In this document: positions 1-7,833 of the stretch, piece after piece
How positions within the stretch are numbered: the first letter of the stretch is position 1
How the letters are laid out: each line of letters starts with the position of its first letter
Assembly: GCA_002331385.1 (NCBI GenBank)
Contig: DCYB01000005.1
Location: 259,351 to 323,350, forward strand
DNA length: 64,000 nucleotides
Source: Comamonadaceae bacterium UBA2121
GTDB lineage: Bacteria > Pseudomonadota > Gammaproteobacteria > Burkholderiales > Burkholderiaceae_C
Direction of reading: 5' to 3'
Made by a program: the position numbers and the translations under genes
The notes under the pieces: model-generated
Database searches by the model: none
Seen by the model: only the letters and a program-made list of their open reading frames with translations
What the model was told of the DNA's origin: nothing

Positions 1-1543
1 GCTGCGTGGTCACGCCCTTGCGCATGGCCCATGGACGAATCTGGTGGTGTACGGGGATGTAGTAATACTCATCCTTCACCAGCTTGAGCGAGTCGCCAAT
101 CAGCGCATCGCGCTTGGCCGGGTCCATCTCCACCTTGATCTGGTTGATCATGCCGTCGAGCTTGGCGTCGCTGAAGCGTCCGGCGTTGTACGTGCCCACG
201 CCCTTGCCATCCTTCGTCGCCATGAGCGCATCCAGCGAGTAGAGCGAGTCGAACGTGGCCACGCCCCAGCCGAACAGGTAGGCGTTGACTTCGGCATTCA
301 TCACGCGGGTCACGTACTGGGCCATGGGTGCAGTCGCCAGCGTGGTCTTCACGCCGATGCGCGTCCACATCGCCGTGACGGCCTGGCAGATGGCTTCGTC
401 GTTCACATAGCGGTCGTTGGGGCACTCCAGCTTGATGCTGAAACCGTTGGGATAACCCGCATCGGCCAGCAGCTTCTTGGCCGCTTCGACGTCGTATTTG
501 GATGCGCGCTCATCGAGCTGCTTGGTCCAGCCGTGCACCATCGGCGCCACCATGGTGCCCGCATTGACGGACAGGTTGCGCATGGTGCGGCTGTGGATAC
601 CCGCCATGTCGATGCCCTGGTACAGCGCCTGACGCACGCGCTTGTCTTTCAGCGGATTCTTGCCGGGTGTGCCCGCGCCGGGCAACTCGTCGCGGAACTG
701 GTCCAGACCGATGTAGATGGTGCGGTTCTCGGCACCTTCGATGATCTTGATGTCCGGGCTCGCCTTCATGCGCGCCAGATCCTGCGGTGGCGGGTCGACG
801 ACGAAGTCCACCTGTCCCGACAGCAGCGCCGCAGAGCGCGTGGCGGCCGACTTGATGGGCGTGAACACGATCTCATCGATATTGCCCTTGGGCTTGTCCC
901 ACCAGTTGGGGTTTTTCTTGAGCGTGAGTTTGACGTCGGGCTGCCAGCCCACCAGCTGGAATGGCCCCGTGCCGTTGGCATTGCGCGAGGCGTAGTTTTC
1001 TTCCTTGCTCGCGTAGTCCTGCGACTTGGTGGAGTTGTGCTTTTCCGCCCAGGCCTTGTTCATGATGCGCGCCTCGATCAGCTCGCGCAGCAGGATCGGG
1101 TTGGGGCCTTTGAGGATCAGCTCCACCGTGTGATCGTCGATCTTCTTCACCTCCTTGATGCTGGCGACCGACGCAATCATGTTGGACGGCGGCGTGCCAG
1201 CGCGGGTGAGCGAGAACACCACGTCGTCCGCGGTGAACGGGGCGCCGTCATGGAATTTCACACCCTTGCGCAATTCGAAACGCACCTGCGTCGGAGAGAT
1301 CTGCTCCCACTTGGTGGCCAGCGCGGGAACGGGCTGGTACTTCTCGTCATAGCGCACCAGACTCTCGTACACCTGCTGCATATAGGCATGCGTGGTCTGG
1401 TGGTTCTGCGCCATCGGGTCGGTGGTGAGAATGTCGTTCGCTCCGGCCATGCGCAATGTGGCCGCGTGGCTTGCGCCCACCCCCATGGCCATCAACACCG
1501 CAGCGGCGAGAACGCCCCGCTTCAAACTCGCTCCTCGATTCAT
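1..1543 (-). CDS. ABC transporter substrate-binding protein, peptide type (3' end outside window)
   Basis: Reading leftwards from an ATG at 1543 the frame stays open to the window edge (about 514 codons). It starts with a short basic segment, a hydrophobic stretch (VLAAAVLMAMGVG) and a signal-peptidase-like ASHA site, so the product should be periplasmic. The mature part has features of the SBP_bac_5 family of oligopeptide/dipeptide-binding proteins: the N-terminal TLRMAGANDILTTDP segment, the VRFELRKGVKFHDGAPFTADDV signature region around residues 85-105, and a later NPLKDKRVRQAL segment. Such proteins deliver peptides, nickel or opines to an inner-membrane ABC permease; the ligand cannot be told here. 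Permease genes would be expected further left, outside the window. The long frames on the opposite strand are codon-bias shadows. Confidence 0.85.
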   Translation of the reverse strand, partial: MNRGASLKRGVLAAAVLMAMGVGASHAATLRMAGANDILTTDPMAQNHQTTHAYMQQVYESLVRYDEKYQPVPALATKWEQISPTQVRFELRKGVKFHDGAPFTADDVVFSLTRAGTPPSNMIASVASIKEVKKIDDHTVELILKGPNPILLRELIEARIMNKAWAEKHNSTKSQDYASKEENYASRNANGTGPFQLVGWQPDVKLTLKKNPNWWDKPKGNIDEIVFTPIKSAATRSAALLSGQVDFVVDPPPQDLARMKASPDIKIIEGAENRTIYIGLDQFRDELPGAGTPGKNPLKDKRVRQALYQGIDMAGIHSRTMRNLSVNAGTMVAPMVHGWTKQLDERASKYDVEAAKKLLADAGYPNGFSIKLECPNDRYVNDEAICQAVTAMWTRIGVKTTLATAPMAQYVTRVMNAEVNAYLFGWGVATFDSLYSLDALMATKDGKGVGTYNAGRFSDAKLDGMINQIKVEMDPAKRDALIGDSLKLVKDEYYYIPVHHQIRPWAMRKGVTTQ

Positions 1544-1761
1544 ATCCGTAGCTCCTGACTGGTGGTTGAACGAAGCCTTCCGGGGCGCACCAAACGACGC
1601 GCGAAAAACGTCCGGATGCCTGCATGACTCGCGTCGCCGCTTTCCGTGCATTTCCACAGAAAACATCGCAACGGGGAATTGGCATGCTACCGAAAACGAC
1701 AACGGCCGCGTAGCGGCCATTGTTGGTTTTAGCTAGGGATAAACGCGCAAACACAGCGTGC
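1544..1761. other. Spacer between yidC terminator and ABC binding-protein gene, with a GC-rich hairpin
   Basis: This spacer should hold the promoter of the leftward binding-protein gene. The clearest structure is an inverted repeat at about 1699-1724 (GGCCGC-gta-GCGGCC core with partly paired ACAA/TTGT flanks) with a T-run on either side. It could be a second, bidirectional terminator or a leader hairpin. No coding sequence is supported. Confidence 0.4.
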
Positions 1762-1803
1762 GCAGAAAAAAAGAAAGCAGCGTACAAGACGCTGCTTTCT
1801 TTA
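1762..1803 (-). terminator. Rho-independent terminator of the rpmH-rnpA-yidD-yidC operon
   Basis: A perfect 13-bp inverted repeat, AAAGAAAGCAGCG at 1770-1782 and CGCTGCTTTCTTT at 1790-1802 with a 7-nt loop, lies 45 bp past the yidC stop. Read on the minus strand, the stem is followed by a run of T from the A-tract at 1766-1772. This is a textbook intrinsic terminator for leftward transcription. Confidence 0.85.
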
Positions 1804-1847
1804 AAAGGTCCGCGCGCACCAACTGCGCGCGATGCCTCAGTGTTGTG

Positions 1848-3554
1848 TCACTTGAACTTCGGCAGATTGAACTGCGGCGGCACTCCCATGCGCGTGTTGA
1901 TGATCCACTGCTGGGCGATGGACAGGATGTTGTTCGTCAGCCAGTACAGCACCAGACCTGCCGGGAAGAAGAAGAACATCACGCTGAACATCAGCGGCAT
2001 GATCCACATGAGCTTGGCCTGCATCGGATCCGGCGGAGCGGGGTTCAGCGCCGTTTGCAGCAGCGAGGACAGCGTCATCAGCAGCGGCAGGATGAAGAAC
2101 GGATCCGGCACCGAGAGGTCATGAATCCAGCCGATCCACGGCGCGTTGCGGATTTCCACGCTCGACTGCAGCACCCAGTACAGCGCCATGAACACGGGAA
2201 TCTGCACCATGATGGGCAGACAGCCGCCCATCGGATTGACCTTTTCCTCGCGGTAGATGCGCATCATCTCCTGCTGCATCTGCTGCGGCTTGTCCTTGAG
2301 GCGCTCACGCATTTCCTGGATGCGCGGGTTGATGGCCTTCATCTTCGCCATCGAGGCGTAGGCCTTGGCATTCAGCCAGTAGAAAGCGATCTTCAGCAGC
2401 AGCACCAGCGCCACGATGGACCAGCCCCAGTTGCCGATAAAGCTATGCAGCTTGGACAGCAGCCAGTACAGCGGCTTGGCCAGAATGGTCAGCCAACCGT
2501 AGTCCTTGACCAGTTCCAGACCGGGCGCGAGCGATTCCATCATGGGCTCGATCTGCGGACCAGCGAACAGGCGCGCAGACACGGTCTTGGTCTGTCCCGG
2601 CTCGACCGTACCCACTGGCGTGATCATGCCGGCGGCATACAGGTTGGTGCCCGACTTGTTCACGAAATTCTCGCGCTGCGTGCCTTCGGGCAGCAGCCAT
2701 GCGCTGGCGAAGTAGTGCTGCACCATCGCGACGAAGCCAGCGTCGGACGTCTTCTCGATCGACACCTTGTTGTTGTCGATGTCCTTGAAGCTGACCTTCT
2801 GGTACTTCTTCTCCTCGGTGTACACGGCGGGGCCGGTGAACGTGGAGTAGAACGGCGTCTGGTCGCCCGATTCGGTGTTGTCACGCACCAGTTGCATGTA
2901 CAGGCGCGGATTGACCGGCGCACCGCTGTTGTTCACTACATCGTGCTGCACGGTGACGTCATATGCGCCGCGCTTGACGGTGTAGGTCTTCACCAGCTTC
3001 ACGCCGCCCACTTCGGCGGATTCAAAGCGCAGTTGCACCGAATCCTGGCCATCAGCGAGCTCACGCGCGCCGGGCTGGATCGTCATCGGCGTCTTGTGCG
3101 TCGGGAACGTGCCGCCGATCAGGCCGGTCTGGCCCAGATACTTGTGCGTGGCCGAGTCATCGAACAGCACCACGGGCTTGGGCGGCGTGGACTTGTCGAA
3201 ATACTTCAGCAGCTCGGCATGCTTGAGCGTGCCACCTTCGCTGTCGAAAGTCAGGCGCAGCACGTCAGACGTGAGGACCACGTTCTGGCGCGGTGCAGCG
3301 GCAGGCGCAGGTGCGGCAGCCGCTGCGCCCGGCACATCGGTTGCGCCAGCAACGGCAGCAGAGGCCGTGGGCACGGTGCCGTCCGCAGATGCAGGTACGC
3401 CGGATGCCGCGTCGGCGGGCGACTTGGCAGCTTGCTGCTGCGGTGTCGGGAAGAAAGTGGCTTTGTGGCCGTTATGTACTTGCCACTTGTCCCACAGGAG
3501 AACCAGCGAGAAGGCAAATATCACCCACAGTATGGTGCGGCGAATATCGTTCAT
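1848..3554 (-). CDS. yidC: Membrane protein insertase YidC
   Basis: 568 residues, the usual length for Gram-negative YidC (Oxa1 family), which inserts and folds inner-membrane proteins alone or with SecYEG. Visible features: an N-terminal anchor (ILWVIFAFSLVLLW, about 8-21), a Pro/Ala-rich linker, a large periplasmic beta domain (about 90-340), and a C-terminal core with several membrane segments including the cytoplasmic loop KPQQMQQEMMRIYREEKVNPMGGCLP, a family hallmark. It overlaps the upstream yidD by 4 bp (ATGA), so translation is probably coupled. It is the last gene of the leftward rpmH operon and is followed by a strong terminator. Confidence 0.97.
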   Translation of the reverse strand: MNDIRRTILWVIFAFSLVLLWDKWQVHNGHKATFFPTPQQQAAKSPADAASGVPASADGTVPTASAAVAGATDVPGAAAAAPAPAAAPRQNVVLTSDVLRLTFDSEGGTLKHAELLKYFDKSTPPKPVVLFDDSATHKYLGQTGLIGGTFPTHKTPMTIQPGARELADGQDSVQLRFESAEVGGVKLVKTYTVKRGAYDVTVQHDVVNNSGAPVNPRLYMQLVRDNTESGDQTPFYSTFTGPAVYTEEKKYQKVSFKDIDNNKVSIEKTSDAGFVAMVQHYFASAWLLPEGTQRENFVNKSGTNLYAAGMITPVGTVEPGQTKTVSARLFAGPQIEPMMESLAPGLELVKDYGWLTILAKPLYWLLSKLHSFIGNWGWSIVALVLLLKIAFYWLNAKAYASMAKMKAINPRIQEMRERLKDKPQQMQQEMMRIYREEKVNPMGGCLPIMVQIPVFMALYWVLQSSVEIRNAPWIGWIHDLSVPDPFFILPLLMTLSSLLQTALNPAPPDPMQAKLMWIMPLMFSVMFFFFPAGLVLYWLTNNILSIAQQWIINTRMGVPPQFNLPKFK

Positions 3555-3850
3555 GAAGTCTTCGTAGAAGAGGAAGCGGATGAAGAGGACGAGGACACGA
3601 GCCGGGAGAACAGCCGCGTGGCACGCGGAGGCTCCTCAGGCACAGGATCATGCCCGCCGTCACACCATGGGTGACAGCGCGCCAACCGGCGAATGGTCAG
3701 ATAACTGCCGCCGGCTGCGCCATGTTTTTCCAAAGCACCGAGAGCATAAACCGAACAGGTCGGCTCGAAACGGCAAGCCGAGCCCAACCAAGGGCTAAGC
3801 AGCAGCCGGTAGCCCTTGACCAGTCCAATGAGCAGATTGCGCACGATCAT
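3551..3850 (-). CDS. yidD: Membrane protein insertion efficiency factor YidD
   Basis: A 99-residue small basic protein of the YidD (DUF37) family. Family landmarks are the amphipathic N-terminus (LLIGLVKGYRLLLSPWLG), the FEPTCSVYALGALEKHG segment and the RCHPWCDGGHDPVP motif near residues 58-71. YidD sits at the inner membrane and helps YidC-dependent insertion. The C-terminal tail is unusually serine-rich (residues about 84-96). It overlaps both neighbours by 4 bp (rnpA stop/yidD start and yidD stop/yidC start), the conserved arrangement of this operon. Confidence 0.93.
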   Translation of the reverse strand: MIVRNLLIGLVKGYRLLLSPWLGSACRFEPTCSVYALGALEKHGAAGGSYLTIRRLARCHPWCDGGHDPVPEEPPRATRLFSRLVSSSSSSASSSTKTS

Positions 3851-4371
3851 GTTCGAGCCTCTCCAACAGTTTTGGCCCTGGTCTTGGACTGGGACTGACG
3901 CACCGCATAGGCGAACAGTTGCACCAGCTCCTGCCGTACCGCGCGCTTGAGCGCATCGGACGTGGCACTTGGGAATTGTTTACGGTCAAACGTGCTGCGC
4001 AGTCGCACCACATGGGCGGCTACGGGCAGTTGCAGCTCGAACTCTGCGCCAGCGGCATAAATTTGCCGCTTGATGGCATTGCGCGTCACGGCGCGGCGCG
4101 CCCAACGCTTGGGCACCATCGCACCGAGCCAAGGCCCCTGCGCTGCGCTGCCGGGCAACGCAAACAGGGCCTGTGCGGCGTGCTGCTCTTGCGGCACACT
4201 GCCAGACCCCTGCTGTTCGCTGGTGACGACTGGATCGGTTCCGGCCGGCACCTGTGCCCCGTCCACCGGCGGCACGAGGCCCAGCCGATGCAGTGCAAAA
4301 TGCGGCGTGCGAGAAACAGTTGCACCCGCCAACGCAGCCTGAAACTGTGGGCGGGTTTTCAACCGGTGCAT
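3847..4371 (-). CDS. rnpA: Ribonuclease P protein component
   Basis: RnpA binds the catalytic RNA of RNase P in tRNA 5'-end maturation. I place the start at the ATG at 4371 (MHRLKTRPQFQAAL), where homologues begin; the frame stays open 19 codons upstream without extra family sequence. The conserved RNR helix is present (RRAVTRNAIKRQIY), after a GAMVPKRWARRA lead-in. At 174 residues it is longer than the usual ~120. The excess is a low-complexity insert of about 40 residues (roughly 38-78, rich in Gly, Gln, Ser, Pro, Ala) after the first strand, plus a basic C-terminal tail. It lies between rpmH and yidD in the standard order. Confidence 0.92.
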   Translation of the reverse strand: MHRLKTRPQFQAALAGATVSRTPHFALHRLGLVPPVDGAQVPAGTDPVVTSEQQGSGSVPQEQHAAQALFALPGSAAQGPWLGAMVPKRWARRAVTRNAIKRQIYAAGAEFELQLPVAAHVVRLRSTFDRKQFPSATSDALKRAVRQELVQLFAYAVRQSQSKTRAKTVGEART

Positions 4372-4469
4372 AAGCGCCACTGCAACGCCTTGCGCGTTTG
4401 GGTAAGGCTTGCAACCAGGGCCTGGCACGCCGTCAAAGCGAGCAGCCGGGCCCAGCAGTCGGCAAGACC

Positions 4470-4604
4470 TTAGACGGCCAGACGCTTGCGGCCCTTGGCG
4501 CGGCGAGCGTTGATGACGGCGCGGCCACCGCGGGTCTTCATGCGCACCAGGAAGCCGTGGGTACGGGCGCGGCGCGTCTTGGAAGGCTGGTATGTACGTT
4601 TCAT
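4470..4604 (-). CDS. rpmH: 50S ribosomal protein L34
   Basis: A 44-codon gene: it starts MKRTYQPSKTRRARTHGF, continues LVRMKTRGGRAVINARRAKG and ends RKRLAV, essentially the invariant bacterial L34. It is a very basic protein of the large ribosomal subunit. It is the first gene of the leftward rpmH-rnpA-yidD-yidC operon, and its promoter lies in the spacer to dnaA. Confidence 0.98.
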   Translation of the reverse strand: MKRTYQPSKTRRARTHGFLVRMKTRGGRAVINARRAKGRKRLAV

Positions 4605-4886
4605 GATCAAATTTCCTAAATAGTTCAGTTACAGGCCCGGCTTCGATCGGCCGAAAGCCCGCCAGAAATCCCGTACGCTGCCCCTCACAGTGCCTGATGG
4701 CACCCGAAAATGCGTCGCCCGGGCTGGATCACCCTGAACGGATTCAGGGAAACCCGCGATTATTGCAGGCTTGAAATTTTCTTGCAATCCCCGGTGTTTG
4801 CAGATTTTTGCCCGATGACCTAGGGTGCAGCGCTGCGGGCGCGCCTGGGTTGCGCCTGAAAAAGGTGCAAAGATGTGCGGAAAAAT

Positions 4887-4895
4887 TGTGGATAA
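4887..4895 (-). promoter_or_regulatory. DnaA box, perfect consensus
   Basis: TGTGGATAA is the reverse complement of the consensus TTATCCACA. It lies 67 bp before the dnaA start codon, suitable for origin function and/or dnaA autoregulation. Confidence 0.85.
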
Positions 4896-4936
4896 CTATT
4901 CCCGGAAGGTACAATGGGGACCCTTCATCGTTCCTC

Positions 4937-4945
4937 CTATCCACA
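4937..4945 (+). promoter_or_regulatory. DnaA box, one mismatch
   Basis: CTATCCACA differs from the consensus TTATCCACA only at the first base. It lies 17 bp before the dnaA start codon and is inverted relative to the box at 4887, a position from which DnaA could repress its own synthesis. Confidence 0.7.
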
Positions 4946-4962
4946 ACTAGAATTCCCCTGAA

Positions 4963-6387
4963 ATGATCGAGGAACCTTCCCATACCGCCCACGACGAGCC
5001 CGGCTCGGATGCAGGGCAAGGTCTGTGGCAAGCCTGCGTGGAGCAGCTTGCCCAGGAGCTGCCCGAGCTGCAGTTCAACACCTGGATCAAGCCTTTGACC
5101 GCCCAGGTGGAGCCTGATCTCTCCAAGGTCACGCTGCTCGTGGCCAACCGTTTCAAGCTCGACTGGATCCGCGCGCAGTACGCGGGCCGCATTTCCGCCA
5201 TTCTGGAAGGCCTGTACGGCCAGCCCATCCCGCTGGAGTTAGCGCTCGCTCAGCGCGAAAGCGTGGTGCGCAAATACATTCCGCCACAGCAGGCGGCGCA
5301 AGCCGAGCCCGCCGCCGCACCCGAATCAGCACCCAGCGCCGCCGACGATGGCGGCTCCGGCCCCTTCCGCTCGCGCCTGAATCCGGCCCTCACGTTCGAC
5401 TCGCTCGTCGAAGGTACGGCCAACCGCATGGCGCGCTCGGCGGCCATGCACGTGGCGGCATCGCCCGGCCACCTCTACAACCCGCTGTTCATCTACGGTG
5501 GCGTGGGTCTGGGTAAGACCCACCTGGTGCACGCTGTGGGTAACAAGCTGCTGGCCGACAAGCCGGATGCGAAAGTTCTCTACATCCATGCCGAGCAGTT
5601 CGTCTCGGATGTGGTTAAGGCGTACCAGCGCCGCACCTTTGACGACTTCAAGGCGCGTTACCACTCGTTGGACCTGCTGCTGATCGACGACGTGCAATTT
5701 TTTGCCAACAAGGACCGCACGCAGGAAGAATTCTTCAACGCGTTCGAGGCACTGCTGGCCAAAAAGAGCCACATCGTGATGACGTCGGACACCTATCCCA
5801 AGGGTCTGGCGAACATCCACGAGCGCCTGGTCTCGCGCTTTGACTCCGGCCTCACGGTGGCGATCGAGCCGCCCGAGCTGGAAATGCGCGTCGCCATCCT
5901 GATCAACAAGGCGCGCGCAGAGAACGCCGACATGCCCGAAGAAGTGGCCTTTTTCGTCGCCAAGAACGTGCGCTCCAACGTGCGCGAGCTGGAAGGCGCG
6001 CTGCGCAAGATCCTCGCCTATTCGCGCTTCAACCAGAAGGAAGTGTCGATCCAGTTGGCGCGCGAGGCACTGCGCGATCTGCTGTCGATCCAGAACCGCC
6101 AGATTTCTGTGGAAAACATCCAGAAGACGGTTGCGGATTACTACAAAATCAAAGTTGCCGATATGTACAGCAAAAAGCGCCCGGCGAGCATTGCCCGCCC
6201 GCGCCAGATTGCCATGTACCTGGCCAAGGAATTGACGCAAAAGAGCCTGCCCGAAATCGGCGAACTCTTTGGCGGACGCGACCACACCACGGTGTTGCAC
6301 GCGGTGCGGAAGATTGCCGCAGAGCGTCAACAATTGACAGAACTCAACCAGCAGCTACACGTGCTGGAGCAAACCCTCAAGGGATAA
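4963..6387 (+). CDS. dnaA: Chromosomal replication initiator protein DnaA
   Basis: 474 residues with the four DnaA domains. The N-terminal interaction domain (WQACVEQLAQELPELQFNTWIKP) is followed by a variable Ala/Pro/Glu-rich linker (about 105-130). The AAA+ ATPase has Walker A GGVGLGKTH (about 180) and Walker B LLIDDVQFF (about 243). The C-terminal DNA-binding domain carries the signature GGRDHTTVLHAVRKI. DnaA-ATP binds DnaA boxes, opens oriC and loads DnaB. It is followed after 155 bp by dnaN in the same direction, with two DnaA boxes just upstream. Confidence 0.98.
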   Translation: MIEEPSHTAHDEPGSDAGQGLWQACVEQLAQELPELQFNTWIKPLTAQVEPDLSKVTLLVANRFKLDWIRAQYAGRISAILEGLYGQPIPLELALAQRESVVRKYIPPQQAAQAEPAAAPESAPSAADDGGSGPFRSRLNPALTFDSLVEGTANRMARSAAMHVAASPGHLYNPLFIYGGVGLGKTHLVHAVGNKLLADKPDAKVLYIHAEQFVSDVVKAYQRRTFDDFKARYHSLDLLLIDDVQFFANKDRTQEEFFNAFEALLAKKSHIVMTSDTYPKGLANIHERLVSRFDSGLTVAIEPPELEMRVAILINKARAENADMPEEVAFFVAKNVRSNVRELEGALRKILAYSRFNQKEVSIQLAREALRDLLSIQNRQISVENIQKTVADYYKIKVADMYSKKRPASIARPRQIAMYLAKELTQKSLPEIGELFGGRDHTTVLHAVRKIAAERQQLTELNQQLHVLEQTLKG

Positions 6388-6542
6388 ACCTGCCTCGTGA
6401 TGATGTGCGATCCAATTTGTTTCATATCACAGGCAAAATGTGACGTTTGGCGAAACAGCCAGGCTCTTGAGAGGGACCAAGCTGTGACGCCCGTTCGCCC
6501 GGTAACGCTTTTCGCTATTCACATCCAACCAAGGTTGAAGAC

Positions 6543-7649
6543 ATGATTGTCCTGAAGGCAACACAAGACAAGGTCCTCGCAGTTTTCCAGTCGGTCTCCG
6601 GCATCGTCGAGCGCCGCCACACCCTGCCCATCCTGGCCAATGTGCTGATCCGCAAGACGGGCAACGCGTTGCAGTTGACCACCAGCGATCTGGAAATCCA
6701 GATCCGCACCACGGCAGAACTCGGCGGCGACACTGGCGAGTTCACCACCACGGTGGGCGCGCGCAAGCTGATCGACATCCTGAAGACCATGCCTTCGGAC
6801 CAGACCGTGAGCCTGGAGTCGAGCCAATCCAAGCTCATCCTCAAAGGCGGCAAGAGCCGCTTCACGCTGCAGTCGCTGCCTGCGGAAGACTTCCCGCTGG
6901 TGCAGGAGTCCGCCGCGTTCGGCCCGGCCTTCAGCGTGCCGCAGAAGGTGCTCAAGAGCCTGATGGGTCAGGTCTCGTTCGCCATGGCGGTGCAAGACAT
7001 CCGCTACTACCTGAACGGCATTCTGTTCGTGGCCGAAGGCAACACGCTGAGCCTCGTCGCCACCGACGGCCACCGCCTCGCTTTTGCCAGCGCCACGCTG
7101 GACGTGGAGGTGCCCAAGCAGGAAGTGATCCTGCCGCGCAAGACGGTGCTGGAACTGCAGCGCCTGCTGTCGGACGCCGACGGCGCGATCGAAATGCAGT
7201 TTGCCAACAACCAGGCCAAGTTCACGTTTGGTGGCATGGAGTTCGTCACCAAGCTGGTCGAAGGCAAATTCCCCGACTACAACCGCGTGATCCCCAAGAA
7301 CCACAAGAACAGCATCACGCTGGGCCGCCAACCGCTGCTGGCCAGCCTGCAGCGCACGGCCATCATGACCAGCGACAAGTTCAAGGGCGTGCGCCTGAAC
7401 CTCGAACCCGGTCTGCTGCGCGTGGCGTCCAACAACGCCGAACAGGAAGAAGCCGTGGACGAGCTTGATATCGACTATGGTGGTGACACCATCGAAATCG
7501 GCTTCAACGTGAGCTACCTGATCGATGCGCTCACCAACATGAGCCAGGAGATGGTCAAGGTCGAGCTGTCGGACAACAACAGCTCCGCCCTGCTTACTAT
7601 CCCCGAGAATGAGCACTTCAAATACGTCGTGATGCCGATGCGCATCTGA
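6543..7649 (+). CDS. dnaN: DNA polymerase III beta subunit (sliding clamp)
   Basis: 368 residues, the family length, beginning MIVLKATQDKVLAVFQSVSGI and ending in the conserved YVVMPMRI tail. DnaN dimerises into the ring that tethers DNA polymerase to DNA and is a docking hub for other replication and repair proteins. Three similar clamp domains of about 120 residues fit the sequence, including the segment GHRLAFASATLDVEVPKQEVILPRKTV in the middle domain. It lies in the classical dnaA-dnaN-gyrB order. Confidence 0.98.
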   Translation: MIVLKATQDKVLAVFQSVSGIVERRHTLPILANVLIRKTGNALQLTTSDLEIQIRTTAELGGDTGEFTTTVGARKLIDILKTMPSDQTVSLESSQSKLILKGGKSRFTLQSLPAEDFPLVQESAAFGPAFSVPQKVLKSLMGQVSFAMAVQDIRYYLNGILFVAEGNTLSLVATDGHRLAFASATLDVEVPKQEVILPRKTVLELQRLLSDADGAIEMQFANNQAKFTFGGMEFVTKLVEGKFPDYNRVIPKNHKNSITLGRQPLLASLQRTAIMTSDKFKGVRLNLEPGLLRVASNNAEQEEAVDELDIDYGGDTIEIGFNVSYLIDALTNMSQEMVKVELSDNNSSALLTIPENEHFKYVVMPMRI

Positions 7650-7696
7650 TCCACACGCGAGGCGACTACGCACATCAATTCGCATCAAACCATCTC

Positions 7697-7731
7697 GGCT
7701 GCCATTGCTTGTTTTTTAAGCAATGGCAGCC
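7697..7731. terminator. Perfect 14-bp hairpin between dnaN and gyrB
   Basis: GGCTGCCATTGCTT (7697-7710) and AAGCAATGGCAGCC (7718-7731) pair perfectly around a T-rich 7-nt loop. It lies 48 bp past the dnaN stop. No T-run follows the stem on the plus strand, so it is atypical as an intrinsic terminator; it could instead be an attenuator or a transcript-stabilising structure. Confidence 0.5.
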
Positions 7732-7773
7732 ATTTGATCATTTGATTGACTGAATTTTTGACAGTTTGTAAAT

Positions 7774-7807
7774 GCCAGACACCGCCTTTCGGGGCACGAT
7801 GTCTGGC
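7774..7807. promoter_or_regulatory. Inverted repeat in the gyrB leader
   Basis: GCCAGACA (7774-7781) and TGTCTGGC (7800-7807) are perfect inverted arms 18 nt apart, ending 26 bp before the gyrB start. They could form an mRNA hairpin or a protein-binding site in the gyrB promoter/leader region. No regulator is assigned. Confidence 0.35.
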
Positions 7808-7833
7808 TGATCGAGAGAAGAGAGTATTCCTCC

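Larger units (their letters stand above)
4605..4962. other. rpmH-dnaA intergenic region, probable oriC and divergent promoters
   Basis: This 358-bp non-coding gap separates leftward rpmH from rightward dnaA, a common place for the chromosomal origin. It holds one perfect DnaA box (4887-4895) and one with a single mismatch (4937-4945). The stretch 4755-4815 is somewhat AT-richer and could be the unwinding element. Only two boxes are clear, so part of the origin may lie elsewhere; the dnaA-dnaN spacer (6388-6542) shows none. Promoters for both operons must also be here. Confidence 0.6.

Noticed and set aside
1758..3674. 638-codon plus-strand frame opposite yidC and a 504-codon frame at 44-1558
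   Set aside because: Both mirror real minus-strand genes (yidC and the ABC binding protein) and show Arg/His/Gln-rich, domain-free translations.
6388..6542. Origin of replication between dnaA and dnaN
   Set aside because: No DnaA-box-like sequence was found there; both boxes lie upstream of dnaA.
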